This document shows positions 1-7,683 of a stretch of DNA of 37,680 nt, in pieces; the stretch's first letter is position 1, and each line of letters opens with the position of its first letter. Made by a program: the position numbers and the translations under genes. Origin of the DNA: an uncultured bacterium (lineage in GTDB: Bacteria; Planctomycetota; Phycisphaerae; Phycisphaerales; SM1A02); assembly GCA_903927725.1 (NCBI GenBank), contig CAIYOC010000006.1, positions 1 through 37,680 of the forward strand. Direction: 5' to 3'. A model generated the notes under the pieces. It searched no databases and was not told the origin of the DNA. It was given only the letters and a program-made list of their open reading frames with translations.

Positions 1-267
1 CCAGAGCGAGCCATCCGGATGGAAGGCCATGGCCACCGGTGCCACGACCATGGGTTCGCAGGCGACGAGCTCGACACGGAAGCCCTCGGCCACGCGCATG
101 GTGGCCAACGCCTGCTCGGGCGAGAGTGCAGGACTGTCGACGGCGAGCCATTCGGCAGGCAGTGGCGGCTGCGGCTCGCCGCGCTGATCGCCCTGCTGGG
201 CGAACGCGATCGATGCCACCATCAACGCAACCGTCAGGGTCGGGATCGATGCGCGCCGAACGTGCAT
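1..267 (-). CDS. Membrane-bound dehydrogenase-type secreted protein (TIGR02604-like), N-terminal fragment
   Basis: This gene runs off the left edge, so only its first 89 codons are visible, and the ORF track missed it. The translation starts with a signal peptide (MHVRRASIPTLTVALMVASI then AFAQQ). It continues with 'LSPEQALATMRVAEGFRVEL' and 'PVAMAFHPDGSLW'. That run is the hallmark opening of the Pirellula/Verrucomicrobium putative membrane-bound dehydrogenase family, a sorbosone dehydrogenase-like beta-propeller often followed by HEAT repeats and a cytochrome c domain. The substrate is unknown in this family. The start is chosen because TACACT lies 6 nt upstream with TCGACC 17 nt further up. 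There is no Shine-Dalgarno. The catalytic part lies outside the window, so only family membership is supported. Confidence 0.85.
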   Translation of the reverse strand, partial: MHVRRASIPTLTVALMVASIAFAQQGDQRGEPQPPLPAEWLAVDSPALSPEQALATMRVAEGFRVELVACEPMVVAPVAMAFHPDGSLW

Positions 268-273
268 CCTGCG

Positions 274-302
274 AGTGTAGATCGCACCCGTGCGGCGGTC
301 GA
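274..302 (-). promoter_or_regulatory. Leaderless-type promoter of the TIGR02604-like gene
   Basis: On the minus strand TCGACC and TACACT are separated by 17 nt. TACACT ends 6 nt before the ATG at 267, so transcription would begin at or next to the start codon. The geometry is seen directly; promoter activity is inferred. Confidence 0.55.
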
Positions 303-345
303 TCGATCGAAGGCGGACGCTGCGATCGCGCCGACGGACCGTCGC

Positions 346-633
346 TCAGCGACCTGACTTCTCGCGCCGATGCCACTCGCGAGACCACTGGCGCCACATC
401 GGCATGACGACCTCTTCCTGCATGGTGTGCATCCACTGCGTGCCGAAGCGCACATCCATCATGGCGAAGAACATGCGCTCCTGCGTGGTCTGGCCCGTGC
501 CGATCCACCACGGCGGCAGCTTGCGGCGTTGATCGCCCCACCAGCCATTGCCGGCCTGGGCGACCTGCACGATCGATGCACTTGGGCACGCAACGGCCAG
601 CAGGCCGCAGAGCACGAGATGGACTGGCTTCAT
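346..633 (-). CDS. Small secreted Trp/Met-rich protein of unknown function
   Basis: A 95-residue protein that I do not recognise. Residues 1 to about 27 form a signal peptide (MKPVHLVLCGLLAVACPSAS, cleavage near VAQA-G). The mature part is about 68 residues. It holds eight tryptophans, including 'GWWGD' and 'PPWWIG', and several methionines ('MHTMQEEVVMPMW'), and ends in a basic tail. The ORF track starts 28 codons earlier, but the ATG at 633 has GGAGG 7 nt upstream. Its ATG also overlaps the TGA of the upstream HTH gene as ATGA, so translation of the two is probably coupled. The context suggests a product expressed together with, or sensed through, the HTH/TPR protein. The Trp/Met-rich mature part might bind a membrane, metal or cell-wall surface; that is speculation. 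Confidence 0.65.
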   Translation of the reverse strand: MKPVHLVLCGLLAVACPSASIVQVAQAGNGWWGDQRRKLPPWWIGTGQTTQERMFFAMMDVRFGTQWMHTMQEEVVMPMWRQWSREWHRREKSGR

Positions 634-1862
634 GAGGCTTCCTCCAGGACCTGGGCGCGCTCGAGGATGCGCCAACCCGTGGGTCGGAACGATGGGAACC
701 GGCTCATGGTGCCACACAGCACCTTGAGGTCACTTCGGTCAAGCAGCCATTCGGCCGATGGGTCATCGGCGTGTGCGGCATGCTCGATGCTGAAGCAGCG
801 TTCGCGCAGGGACCAGTTGTCGGTCGCTTCAGCAATCTCGCTGATCATGTTGGTGAAGATCGCCAGCGCACGATGGAGTGCCGGGCCATCGAGCGAACGT
901 GCCGCGATGTTGCATGCGCACACCGCCCACCAGCCATGGCTCTCGAGGAGATCGCCGCGTGGTGCCGGATCCTGCGCAAGCGCCCCGGCGATGCCAGCTT
1001 CGAGTTCAGCCATGGCATCGGACGGATCCCGCAGGCCCAAGCATGCCTCGCACTCGAGGATCGCACCGTGGCAGGTGCGCGCGACCGCCGCGTAGCTCGC
1101 ATCGTCGAAGGCGCGGGCCAGCGATGAGTAGGCGGCATGCGCCGCACGCAGGTCGCCGAGTGCGCTCTCGGCGTGGAAGCCCGCCTGCGATGCATCGCGC
1201 TCGATCGAGCGGCGGGCGCTCTGGCCGCGCACAAGGAAGGCGAACGCTTGGGCCACGCGCTCGAACCGATCCGTGGGTGGATGGTCGGTGAAGTGATGCA
1301 CGAGCTCGTGCGCGATGCTGCGGCTCTCAACGAGGTGCCAGAGCGCATAGTGCGCGCTCGCCAGGTTGACCCGCAGCATGAGCCGTGTGCGCGGCAGCAC
1401 ATCAGGCTGCACAAGGCCCTGCTGCACGGCCGAGAGGCTGCGCATGAACTGCCCCAGGCCGTCATGCGCGCCGCACTGGCGATTGAGGGCGATCGCCCGC
1501 TCGTTGCCGGATGCAGCCGCACCGAGCATGAGCGATGCCAGCTCGAGCATGTCGTGGTAGCGACCATCCCGGTGCGCCTGCCGCGATTGGGCATCGAGTT
1601 CATGGAACGGCGTGCGTGCACCGGGCAGACGAGCACCGTTGCCGGGCCGCCAGAGCGCCTCGGCCACATCGCCCACGGGCCACTCCAACGCATCGGCAAT
1701 GGCCACGACGAGGTCGAGCTTGGGGTTGCCGCTTTCAGGAACCACCTTGGCCACCTCACGGCCGAGCCGCTCGGCGGTCTGGGTCTTGGACCAGCCGCGA
1801 TAGGCCTGCGCAAGGCTGACGAAACGATGCATGGTGCTCTTTCGCTCTAGGACCTGGTCCAT
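630..1862 (-). CDS. XRE-like HTH regulator with TPR-like C-terminal region
   Basis: A 410-residue cytoplasmic protein. Residues about 15-70 read as a Cro/C1-type helix-turn-helix ('GWSKTQTAERLG', then 'NPKLDLVVAIADALEWPVGD'), with the usual spacing between the recognition helix and the final helix. The rest, about residues 85-400, is a run of amphipathic helices resembling TPR units, for example 'ARTPFHELDAQSRQAHRDGR'. This layout recalls regulators whose TPR part binds a peptide or partner protein (Rgg/PlcR-like), though no ligand can be read from the sequence. The start at 1862 has a good GGAGG 6 nt upstream; a second Met lies 10 codons in. It is divergent from gmk and overlaps the next minus-strand gene by ATGA. 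It may regulate that small secreted protein. Confidence 0.75.
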   Translation of the reverse strand: MDQVLERKSTMHRFVSLAQAYRGWSKTQTAERLGREVAKVVPESGNPKLDLVVAIADALEWPVGDVAEALWRPGNGARLPGARTPFHELDAQSRQAHRDGRYHDMLELASLMLGAAASGNERAIALNRQCGAHDGLGQFMRSLSAVQQGLVQPDVLPRTRLMLRVNLASAHYALWHLVESRSIAHELVHHFTDHPPTDRFERVAQAFAFLVRGQSARRSIERDASQAGFHAESALGDLRAAHAAYSSLARAFDDASYAAVARTCHGAILECEACLGLRDPSDAMAELEAGIAGALAQDPAPRGDLLESHGWWAVCACNIAARSLDGPALHRALAIFTNMISEIAEATDNWSLRERCFSIEHAAHADDPSAEWLLDRSDLKVLCGTMSRFPSFRPTGWRILERAQVLEEAS

Positions 1863-1933
1863 GCTGTGCCTCCGGATGGGATATTCCCCCCGATCCCAAA
1901 GGCCCTGAGCGACGCAGTCCAGTCACGGATCTG

Positions 1934-1939
1934 TAGATT
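1934..1939 (+). promoter_or_regulatory. -10-like TAGATT before gmk
   Basis: TAGATT ends 7 nt before the ATG at 1947, the same position seen at many starts in this window. No convincing -35 is visible. It supports the internal ATG over the longer ORF. Confidence 0.45.
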
Positions 1940-1946
1940 TGTCCCG

Positions 1947-2546
1947 ATGTCCCCGGATCCAGCCCACCCAGGCCTCCTGCTCGTGATCGCCGGCCCCAGC
2001 GGCGTGGGCAAGTCCACGATCGTGCATGGCCTCATGCGCGAGTTCAACGCCGCCTTCAGCGTGAGCGCCACGACCCGAGCACCGTCGCCCGGCGAGCGTG
2101 ACGGCGTCGACTATTTCTTCATCGACCGGTCGACCTTCCAGCGCTGGATCGATGAGGACCGCTTCCTTGAGCATGCCCAGGTCTTCGGCCGCGACTGGTA
2201 CGGCACGCCGCGTGATGCGGTGCAGCGCCAGCTCGACGACGGTCGCCTGGTGATCCTCGACATCGATGTGCAGGGCGCCGAGAACGTGCGCCGTGCGATG
2301 CCAGGCATGCTGGGCATCTTCATCCTTCCGCCGGACGAGGATGAATTGCTGCGACGGCTCCGCGTGCGCGGCCGCGAGGACGAGGCCGCGATTCAGCGCC
2401 GCTTCGCCGAGAGCCGCAGCGAGATCGCGCGCGCCAAGACAGCAACGACGTTCGATGCCTTCGTCGTCAATGACGACCTGGCGCACTGCACCGAGGCGGT
2501 CGCCTCGATCGTGCGCACGCGGCTCAGCGTGGCCAGTGCGCCGTGA
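1947..2546 (+). CDS. gmk: Guanylate kinase
   Basis: A 199-residue enzyme that phosphorylates GMP to GDP with ATP in purine nucleotide synthesis, in the cytoplasm. The P-loop GPSGVGKST sits at residues 16-24. It is followed by 'SATTRAPSPGERDGVDYFF', the GMP-binding region with the classical R..R.GE..G.DY pattern. Next come the lid region ('YGTPRDAV') and 'LDIDVQGAENV', the Walker B-like strand of the family. The length is normal. The ORF track begins 27 codons earlier, but the ATG at 1947 gives the standard N-terminus and has TAGATT 7 nt upstream, suggesting a leaderless mRNA. Its 3' end overlaps tmk tail to tail by 23 nt, so two nucleoside monophosphate kinases are convergent here. Confidence 0.97.
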   Translation: MSPDPAHPGLLLVIAGPSGVGKSTIVHGLMREFNAAFSVSATTRAPSPGERDGVDYFFIDRSTFQRWIDEDRFLEHAQVFGRDWYGTPRDAVQRQLDDGRLVILDIDVQGAENVRRAMPGMLGIFILPPDEDELLRRLRVRGREDEAAIQRRFAESRSEIARAKTATTFDAFVVNDDLAHCTEAVASIVRTRLSVASAP

Positions 2547-3165
2547 CGCCGGCGATCACCTGCGCGAACACCGCATCAGGATCCTTCGAGGCATCGACGA
2601 CGAGGTGGCGATCGGGCCGCTCGCGTGCCTGCTGCAGGTAGCCCGCACGGACGCGTCGGTGGAACTCGGCGCCTTTCTGCTCCATGCGGTCGAGGAGCGG
2701 CGACAACCGGCCCGCCGCCACGCGCTCGTCGACATCGAAGACCACGGTCAGATCGGGCCAGCGGCCGCCGATCGCCACGTCGCCGACCGAGAGGATCTCG
2801 GCGGGTGAGAGGCCGCCTGCAGTGCCTTGGTACGCGAGCGTGCTGCTGATGAAGCGGTCGCTCAGCACCATGTGGCCGGCGGCCAGCGCGGGCTTGATGC
2901 GTTCGACCATCAGCTGCGCACGGCTGGCCATGTAGAGCAGCATCTCGCAGCGCACATCCATCTCCACGTTGGCAGGATCGAGCAGGATCTCGCGGATCTT
3001 CTCGCCGATCGGCGTTCCACCGGGTTCGCGCACGTCCGTCACGGTGGTGCCGTCGTCACGCACCGCCTGCACGAACCGACGGATCTGCGTGCTCTTGCCG
3101 CTGCCGTCCGGGCCGTCGAAGACGATGAAGCGTCCTTGGAGCGCGTGCGACCATCCTGGTCTCAT
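2524..3165 (-). CDS. tmk: Thymidylate kinase
   Basis: A 213-residue enzyme making dTDP from dTMP and ATP. The P-loop DGPDGSGKST is at residues 17-26. 'REPGGTPIGEKIREILL' follows, and the DR[YF] motif with its substrate region appears as 'SDRFISSTLAYQG'. The last lid-region features are 'RLSPLLDRME' and 'FHRRVRAGYL'. The track's 80 N-terminal residues are Arg/Ser-rich shadow translation. The ATG at 3165 is chosen for family length and because TCGACC-17 nt-TAGCAT lies 7 nt before it. Its 3' end overlaps the end of gmk by 23 nt. It is divergent from a small membrane protein gene whose own -10-like element lies only 30 nt away. Confidence 0.96.
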   Translation of the reverse strand: MRPGWSHALQGRFIVFDGPDGSGKSTQIRRFVQAVRDDGTTVTDVREPGGTPIGEKIREILLDPANVEMDVRCEMLLYMASRAQLMVERIKPALAAGHMVLSDRFISSTLAYQGTAGGLSPAEILSVGDVAIGGRWPDLTVVFDVDERVAAGRLSPLLDRMEQKGAEFHRRVRAGYLQQARERPDRHLVVDASKDPDAVFAQVIAGVTAHWPR

Positions 3166-3172
3166 GCGCGCG

Positions 3173-3201
3173 ATGCTACGGCGGCATGGATCGGCGGTCG
3201 A
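3173..3201 (-). promoter_or_regulatory. Leaderless-type promoter of tmk
   Basis: TCGACC and TAGCAT are 17 nt apart on the minus strand, with TAGCAT 7 nt before the ATG. It is one of the best -35/-10 pairs of the window and repeats the TCGACC seen at 297-302. Confidence 0.6.
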
Positions 3202-3207
3202 TCGCCG

Positions 3208-3213
3208 TACCAT
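3208..3213 (+). promoter_or_regulatory. -10-like TACCAT before the membrane zinc-ribbon gene
   Basis: TACCAT ends 7 nt before the ATG at 3221. It lies back to back with the tmk promoter, so the divergent pair shares about 55 nt of control region. Confidence 0.45.
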
Positions 3214-3220
3214 CCGGCAC

Positions 3221-3700
3221 ATGCAGGTGACCGCACGAGCCGCCGACCGCTCGCGACTGGGCGATGCCGAGGTCAGCCTCGACGAGCGCCCTGCACGGCT
3301 TCGCCTGGGCGAACCCGGCCGGGAACGCGAGCACTTCCTAGATTGGGAACAGGCGGTCGACGATGGTGGCCACCTGCGCAAGTGCGTCCTCTGCGGCTGC
3401 GACACGCTCTACCGCAGCCGATCGGCGCCACGACTCACGATCATCGTCCTGGTGCTTGCGATCTCGGTCGTCGCCGTGGGGCTGGCCGGCTACGGCACGC
3501 CATCGATCCTCGTCGCCACGTTGCTCACCGTCGCCGCCATCGATGTCGTGCTGTGGTTGCGATCCGAGTGGCGGCTGACCTGCTACCGCTGCCGGAGCAC
3601 GTTCCGAGGCATGCCGATCGCGCGGTACCACCGGGGCTGGGATGCACGAACGCAGCGCCGCATCGACAGCGCGGGTCAGCCTTCGCCGGGCTCGTCCTGA
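3221..3700 (+). CDS. Two-TM membrane protein with a split zinc-ribbon
   Basis: A 159-residue protein of unknown function. An acidic and basic N-terminal region (1-48) leads to the first Cys knuckle 'KCVLCGCDTLYR'. Two hydrophobic segments follow, 'LTIIVLVLAISVVAVGLAGY' and 'ILVATLLTVAAIDVVLWL', joined by a very short turn. A second knuckle, 'TCYRCRSTFRG', comes next. The two CxxC pairs look like the two halves of one zinc ribbon brought together by a membrane hairpin. From memory, similar proteins occur in other planctomycetes as hypotheticals. The ATG at 3221 is preferred over the longer track ORF because TACCAT lies 7 nt upstream. The 3' end overlaps the convergent YggS gene by 25 nt. Confidence 0.75.
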   Translation: MQVTARAADRSRLGDAEVSLDERPARLRLGEPGREREHFLDWEQAVDDGGHLRKCVLCGCDTLYRSRSAPRLTIIVLVLAISVVAVGLAGYGTPSILVATLLTVAAIDVVLWLRSEWRLTCYRCRSTFRGMPIARYHRGWDARTQRRIDSAGQPSPGSS

Positions 3701-4470
3701 ACGGCCGGCGCGCCGAAGAGCCCGCCACCGATGCGGACCATGTTCGAGCCGCACTCGATCGCGACCTCGAAGTCGTTGGACATGCCCATCGAGAGCAGGT
3801 CGAACGCGTCGCCGCCCACACCAGCCGAGCGAATGTCCTGGAAGAGCTCGCGGCAGCGCTCGAAGACATCGCGCACGACCGCCGTGTCCTGCGTGTTGGG
3901 TGCCATGCACATGAGGCCTCGCGGCCGCACGTTGACCATCGTGTCGATCTGCTCGATCACGTGGCGCACCGCGGGCGGATGCAGGCCGTGCTTGCTCGCC
4001 TCGCCGCTCACGTTCACCTCGATGAGGATGTCGACCGGATCCTCGCGTCGCGCGGCGGCGTTCTGGATGTCCTCGGCCAGGCGCATGCTGTCCACACTGT
4101 GGATGAGCCGCGCGCACTCGATGGCCTTCTTGACCTTGTTGCGCTGGAGCGAGCCGATCATGTGCCAGCGCACAGGAGCGGGCTCGGCGCCGGTGAGCTC
4201 GCGTCGGCGCGCCTGGAACTCCTCGACCTGCGCCACGCGCTGCTGGAGCTGCTGCACGCGGTTCTCGCCGAAGTGCACGTGACCCGCCTGGACGAGCTCG
4301 CGGATCTGTTCCATGCTGGCGGTCTTGCTGACTGCAACGAGCACGACCTGCGATGCCTTGCGCCCGGACCGGGCGGCGGCTTCGCCGATGCGCTTGTTGA
4401 TCTCGTCGTAGCGGCTTCGCAGAGCGTCGCCGGTGAGTGGTGCCGTGTCCGTGGCCAAGGTGGTGGTCAT
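3676..4470 (-). CDS. YggS/PROSC family PLP homeostasis protein
   Basis: A 264-residue PLP-binding protein of fold type III. Members buffer free pyridoxal phosphate and influence amino-acid and B6 homeostasis; no catalytic reaction is established. All family signatures are present. The PLP lysine is in 'VAVSKTASMEQIRELVQAG' (Lys about 49), then 'FGENRVQQ', 'WHMIGSLQRNKVKKAI', 'IHSVDS', 'EVNVSGEASKHGL' and 'LSMGMSNDFEVAIECGSNMV', which ends in the phosphate-binding GGGLFG. The length is slightly longer than usual because of a short N-terminal extension. The track begins 37 codons upstream. The ATG at 4470 has GGAGAG about 10 nt ahead; a GTG four codons after the upstream TACGCT motif would be an alternative. 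Convergent with the membrane protein gene. Confidence 0.95.
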   Translation of the reverse strand: MTTTLATDTAPLTGDALRSRYDEINKRIGEAAARSGRKASQVVLVAVSKTASMEQIRELVQAGHVHFGENRVQQLQQRVAQVEEFQARRRELTGAEPAPVRWHMIGSLQRNKVKKAIECARLIHSVDSMRLAEDIQNAAARREDPVDILIEVNVSGEASKHGLHPPAVRHVIEQIDTMVNVRPRGLMCMAPNTQDTAVVRDVFERCRELFQDIRSAGVGGDAFDLLSMGMSNDFEVAIECGSNMVRIGGGLFGAPAVQDEPGEG

Positions 4471-4535
4471 CCTTCCGTGCTCTCCATGCACTTCATGTCT
4501 GCCGTAGCGTAGCGGACGATCGGCCGCGCCCATGG

Positions 4536-4565
4536 TTCCGGATCGCGTCTCCCGCGGAGTAGAGT
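4536..4565 (+). promoter_or_regulatory. -35/-10-like pair before gpmI
   Basis: TTCCGG and TAGAGT are 18 nt apart. TAGAGT ends 6 nt before the ATG at 4572, and no Shine-Dalgarno is present. The -10 placement is the stronger evidence. Confidence 0.45.
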
Positions 4566-4571
4566 TGGCGC

Positions 4572-6185
4572 ATGGCTTCACCGACCGTGAACACGCCGAT
4601 CGTCCTGGTGATCCGTGATGGCTGGGGCCACAACCCGCACGCCGAGCAGGACCCCAGCAACGCCGTGCTCCGGGCCCAGTGCCCCTTCGATGCCTCCATG
4701 CGCCGGGAGTGGCCGAGCACCCTGGTCCGCACGAGCGGCGAGGACGTGGGCCTGCCCGAGACGCCCGAAGGGCCGGTCATGGGCAACAGCGAGGTCGGCC
4801 ACCAGAACATCGGCGCCGGCCGGATCGTGGACCAGGAGCTCATGCGGATCACGCGAGCGATCCGCGACGGACGCTTCGCCGCAAATGCCGGCCTGCAGTC
4901 GGCCTTCGATCACGCCACGGCGACCAGTGGCTGCGTGCACGTGCTCGGGCTCTGCAGCGATGGCCTCGTCCACAGCGACCTCGGGCATCTCGAAGCGATC
5001 CTCGAGCTCGCCCGCGCGCGTGCTTTCCCTGGCCAGCGCGTGATCGTGCACGCGATCACCGATGGCCGAGACACTGGTCCGACCACTGGGCTTCGCTTCA
5101 TCGAGCGGGTGCAACGCGCTGTCGATGGCTGCGGCGCGCGGATCGGCAGCATCATGGGACGCTTCTGGGCGATGGACCGCGACCACCGCTGGGAACGGGT
5201 CGAGCGCGCGTGGCGATGCCTGGTCGGTCCGCAGGAACAGGGAGCGACCGATGCCCGCACGGCGCTCGAGCACGCCTATGCGAATCCCGAGGGCCCCACG
5301 CGCCACGGCGACGAGTTCGTCCCGCCCACGCACCTGCTTGGCCCCGGCGAGGGCTTCGTGCATGATGGCGACGCGGTGATCTTCTTCAACTTCCGTGGCG
5401 ACCGGCCGCGTGAATTGACCAAGGCCTTCGTGCTCGATGAAGGGGCGTTCCGCGCGCTGCCCGGCGGCGGATTCGATCGCGGCCATGTTCCGGCGAACCT
5501 GCGCTTCGTCACGTTGGCGAACTACGAGGAAGGCCTCCCGGTCACGGTGGCGTTCGAGCGGCCCGCGCGCATGGAGTCGATCCTCGGGCAGGTGATCAGC
5601 GATGCGGGTCTCACGCAGTTCCGCTGTGCGGAGACCGAGAAGTTCCCGCACGTCACGTTCTTCTTCAACGACTACCGCGAGGAACCATTCCCCGGCGAGC
5701 GTCGCGTGATCGTGCCGAGCCCCAAGGATGTGCCAACCTACGACCTGAAGCCCGAGATGAGCGCGCATGGCGTGCGGGATGCCGTGCTCGCGCGCCTGGC
5801 CGCCCCAGACTGCGAACCCTTCATCATCGTGAACTTCGCCAACGGCGACATGGTCGGACACACCGGCAACCTCGATGCCGCCACGCGCGCGTGCGAGATC
5901 GTCGATGCATGCGTGGGCGAACTCGCGCGCGCGACGATGGCGCGAGGCGGGAGCCTCGTGATCACGGCCGACCACGGCAATGCCGAGCAGATGATCGATC
6001 CGGTGACCGGCGACCCGCAGACCGCGCACACCAACTTCACCGTGCCGCTGTCGATCATGGGCGAGGCGTTCCGCGGGCGGCACCTGCGTAACGATGGCAG
6101 GCTCGCCGACATCGCCCCCACGATGCTCGCGATGGCCGGGATGGCGAAGCCTGCAGCGATGACAGGCCGGAGCCTGCTCGCGTGA
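4572..6185 (+). CDS. gpmI: Cofactor-independent phosphoglycerate mutase
   Basis: A 537-residue two-domain glycolytic enzyme of the alkaline phosphatase superfamily that interconverts 3- and 2-phosphoglycerate using two Mn ions and a phosphoserine intermediate. The metal-binding 'VIRDGWG' has Asp16. The nucleophile is Ser73 in 'VMGNSEVGHQNIGAGRIV'. Substrate-binding segments 'ITDGRDT', 'GRFWAMDRDHRWERV' and 'NFRGDRPREL' follow. The phosphatase domain closes with 'TEKFPHVTFFFN', 'VPSPK', 'NFANGDMVGHTG', 'ITADHGNAE' and 'AHT'. All expected catalytic residues appear intact. It is a little longer than the usual 510-515 residues. Its stop codon abuts the stop codon of the convergent der gene with no gap. 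The start has TAGAGT 6 nt upstream, implying a leaderless mRNA. Confidence 0.97.
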   Translation: MASPTVNTPIVLVIRDGWGHNPHAEQDPSNAVLRAQCPFDASMRREWPSTLVRTSGEDVGLPETPEGPVMGNSEVGHQNIGAGRIVDQELMRITRAIRDGRFAANAGLQSAFDHATATSGCVHVLGLCSDGLVHSDLGHLEAILELARARAFPGQRVIVHAITDGRDTGPTTGLRFIERVQRAVDGCGARIGSIMGRFWAMDRDHRWERVERAWRCLVGPQEQGATDARTALEHAYANPEGPTRHGDEFVPPTHLLGPGEGFVHDGDAVIFFNFRGDRPRELTKAFVLDEGAFRALPGGGFDRGHVPANLRFVTLANYEEGLPVTVAFERPARMESILGQVISDAGLTQFRCAETEKFPHVTFFFNDYREEPFPGERRVIVPSPKDVPTYDLKPEMSAHGVRDAVLARLAAPDCEPFIIVNFANGDMVGHTGNLDAATRACEIVDACVGELARATMARGGSLVITADHGNAEQMIDPVTGDPQTAHTNFTVPLSIMGEAFRGRHLRNDGRLADIAPTMLAMAGMAKPAAMTGRSLLA

Positions 6186-7616
6186 TCACTGCTCCGAACG
6201 GCCGCCCGAGGATGGCTGGGCATCGCCGGGATTCTCGCGGCGCTTGCGCGCGCTGAAGCGCAGGCGGATCGGCACCTCGGCGTACGGCAGTTCCTCGCGC
6301 ATGCGGTTGAGCAGGTAGCGCTCGTAGTTGCCCTCGAAGAGGTCGGGCTTGTTCACCACGAGCGCGATCGTCGGCGGGAAGACCTCGATCTGCGTGATGT
6401 AGTAGATCTTGGCGATCGTGCCCAGGCGCGAGCTCGGCCCGCGCTCGGTGAGGATCTTCTGCACGAGCGCGTTCAGGCGGCCGGTCGTCTCGCGGTGGCC
6501 CGCCTGCTGGAAGAGGTTGAACGCCATCGTGATGGCATCCTGCACGCCCTCGCCCGTCAGCGCGCTCACGCACGCGACCGGGGCGAAGTCCAGCCCCGGC
6601 AACTCCTGCCCGAGGTACTCGATGAAGTCCTCGACCTTGGCCTTCTTCGGCATCAGGTCCCACTTGTTGAGCACGATCAGCGTGGGCTTGGCCTGCTCGA
6701 TGAGCTCCATCGCCAGGTGCTTCTCGACCTGGCTGATCTTGTCGGTCGCATCGAGGACCAGCAGGCAGACGTCGGCGCGGCGGATCGACTGGTCGGTGCG
6801 GACGTTGGAATAGAACTCGACGTCGTCCGCCCACGACTTGCGCTTGCGCACGCCGGCGGTGTCGATGGCCACGAAGGTCCGTCCACCGACCTCGAACCGC
6901 ACGTCGATCGCATCGCGGGTCGTGCCGGCGATCTCGCTGACGATCACCCGGTCCTCGCCCGCGAGCGCATTCGTGAAGGAACTCTTGCCCGCGTTGCGGC
7001 GGCCGACGATGGCGACCTTCATCTCGGTCGGCACCGGCTTGGCGGGGGCATCGCCCACGCGCTCCCAGATCGCCTCGCGCAGGCGGCGCAGGCCCGACCC
7101 GTTGTTGGCGCTGACCATGTGCGGCTCGCCGAAGCCCAGGCGCATCGCGTCGAAGGCGTGCGCCTCCCACGACGGGCCGTCGACCTTGTTCACGACCAGC
7201 ATCGCCTTGGCGGCCTGGCCGCTGCGGCGCAGCATCGTGGCGATCGTCTCGTCGAGCGCGGTGACGCCGCTCTGCGCATCGACCGTGAAGAGGATCACGT
7301 CGGCCTCCTCGGTGGCGGCGCGGATCTGCTCCTCGATGTGCGGCGTAAGCGCGGCCAGGTCCATGCCGGCGTCGTCGATGCGGCGGCCGTCGGCGGTGTA
7401 GACGCCGTAACCGCCAGTGTCCATGAATTCGACGGTGCGCGGCAGCGCATCCTCGGGGCCCTCGATCGGGGGATCGAGGGTCAGTTCAGCGGTGATGCGG
7501 TCCCGGGTGACGCCCGGGGTCGGATCGACGATCGACACGCGACGGCCGACGATCCGGTTGAGCAGGCTGCTCTTGCCGACGTTGGGGCGTCCGATGATGG
7601 CGACGACGGGCAGCAT
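6186..7616 (-). CDS. der: Ribosome biogenesis GTPase Der (EngA)
   Basis: A 476-residue protein with two tandem GTPase domains and a C-terminal KH-like domain, acting in 50S subunit maturation. Domain 1 has P-loop GRPNVGKSS (9-17), 'DPTPGVTRDR', 'DTGGYG' and 'NKVDG'. Domain 2 has 'VGRRNAGKSSFTNALAGEDR', 'SEIAGTTRDAID', 'DTAGVRKRK' and 'LNKWDL'. The KH part includes 'TTGRLNALVQKIL' and ends in 'IPIRLRFSARKRREN'-like sequence (here VPIRLRFS). The second P-loop reads GRRNAGKSS where most Der proteins have GRPNVGKSS; the GxxxxGKS core is kept. Domain 1 has an extra stretch after the G2 region ('PPIEGPEDALPR'). The ATG at 7616 gives the normal N-terminus; TAGCAT lies 11 nt upstream. Divergent from the PSP1 gene. 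Confidence 0.97.
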   Translation of the reverse strand: MLPVVAIIGRPNVGKSSLLNRIVGRRVSIVDPTPGVTRDRITAELTLDPPIEGPEDALPRTVEFMDTGGYGVYTADGRRIDDAGMDLAALTPHIEEQIRAATEEADVILFTVDAQSGVTALDETIATMLRRSGQAAKAMLVVNKVDGPSWEAHAFDAMRLGFGEPHMVSANNGSGLRRLREAIWERVGDAPAKPVPTEMKVAIVGRRNAGKSSFTNALAGEDRVIVSEIAGTTRDAIDVRFEVGGRTFVAIDTAGVRKRKSWADDVEFYSNVRTDQSIRRADVCLLVLDATDKISQVEKHLAMELIEQAKPTLIVLNKWDLMPKKAKVEDFIEYLGQELPGLDFAPVACVSALTGEGVQDAITMAFNLFQQAGHRETTGRLNALVQKILTERGPSSRLGTIAKIYYITQIEVFPPTIALVVNKPDLFEGNYERYLLNRMREELPYAEVPIRLRFSARKRRENPGDAQPSSGGRSEQ

Positions 7617-7683
7617 GGAACCGCGCAATGCTAGCGGGAGCGGCGATGCACGGCGGACGCGTCCATGCGACACTCCGCGGGCC

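Noticed and set aside
299-310. TCGATCGATCGA self-complementary stretch
   Set aside because: A short GATC-type simple repeat overlapping a -35-like element; GATCGA words are frequent throughout this genome.
2827-4512. 561-codon plus-strand ORF across tmk, the zinc-ribbon gene and yggS
   Set aside because: It is the shadow frame of three genes, with abundant Arg/His and no motif.
4578-6083. 501-codon minus-strand ORF opposite gpmI
   Set aside because: gpmI is unambiguous; the antisense protein has no recognisable fold or start signal.
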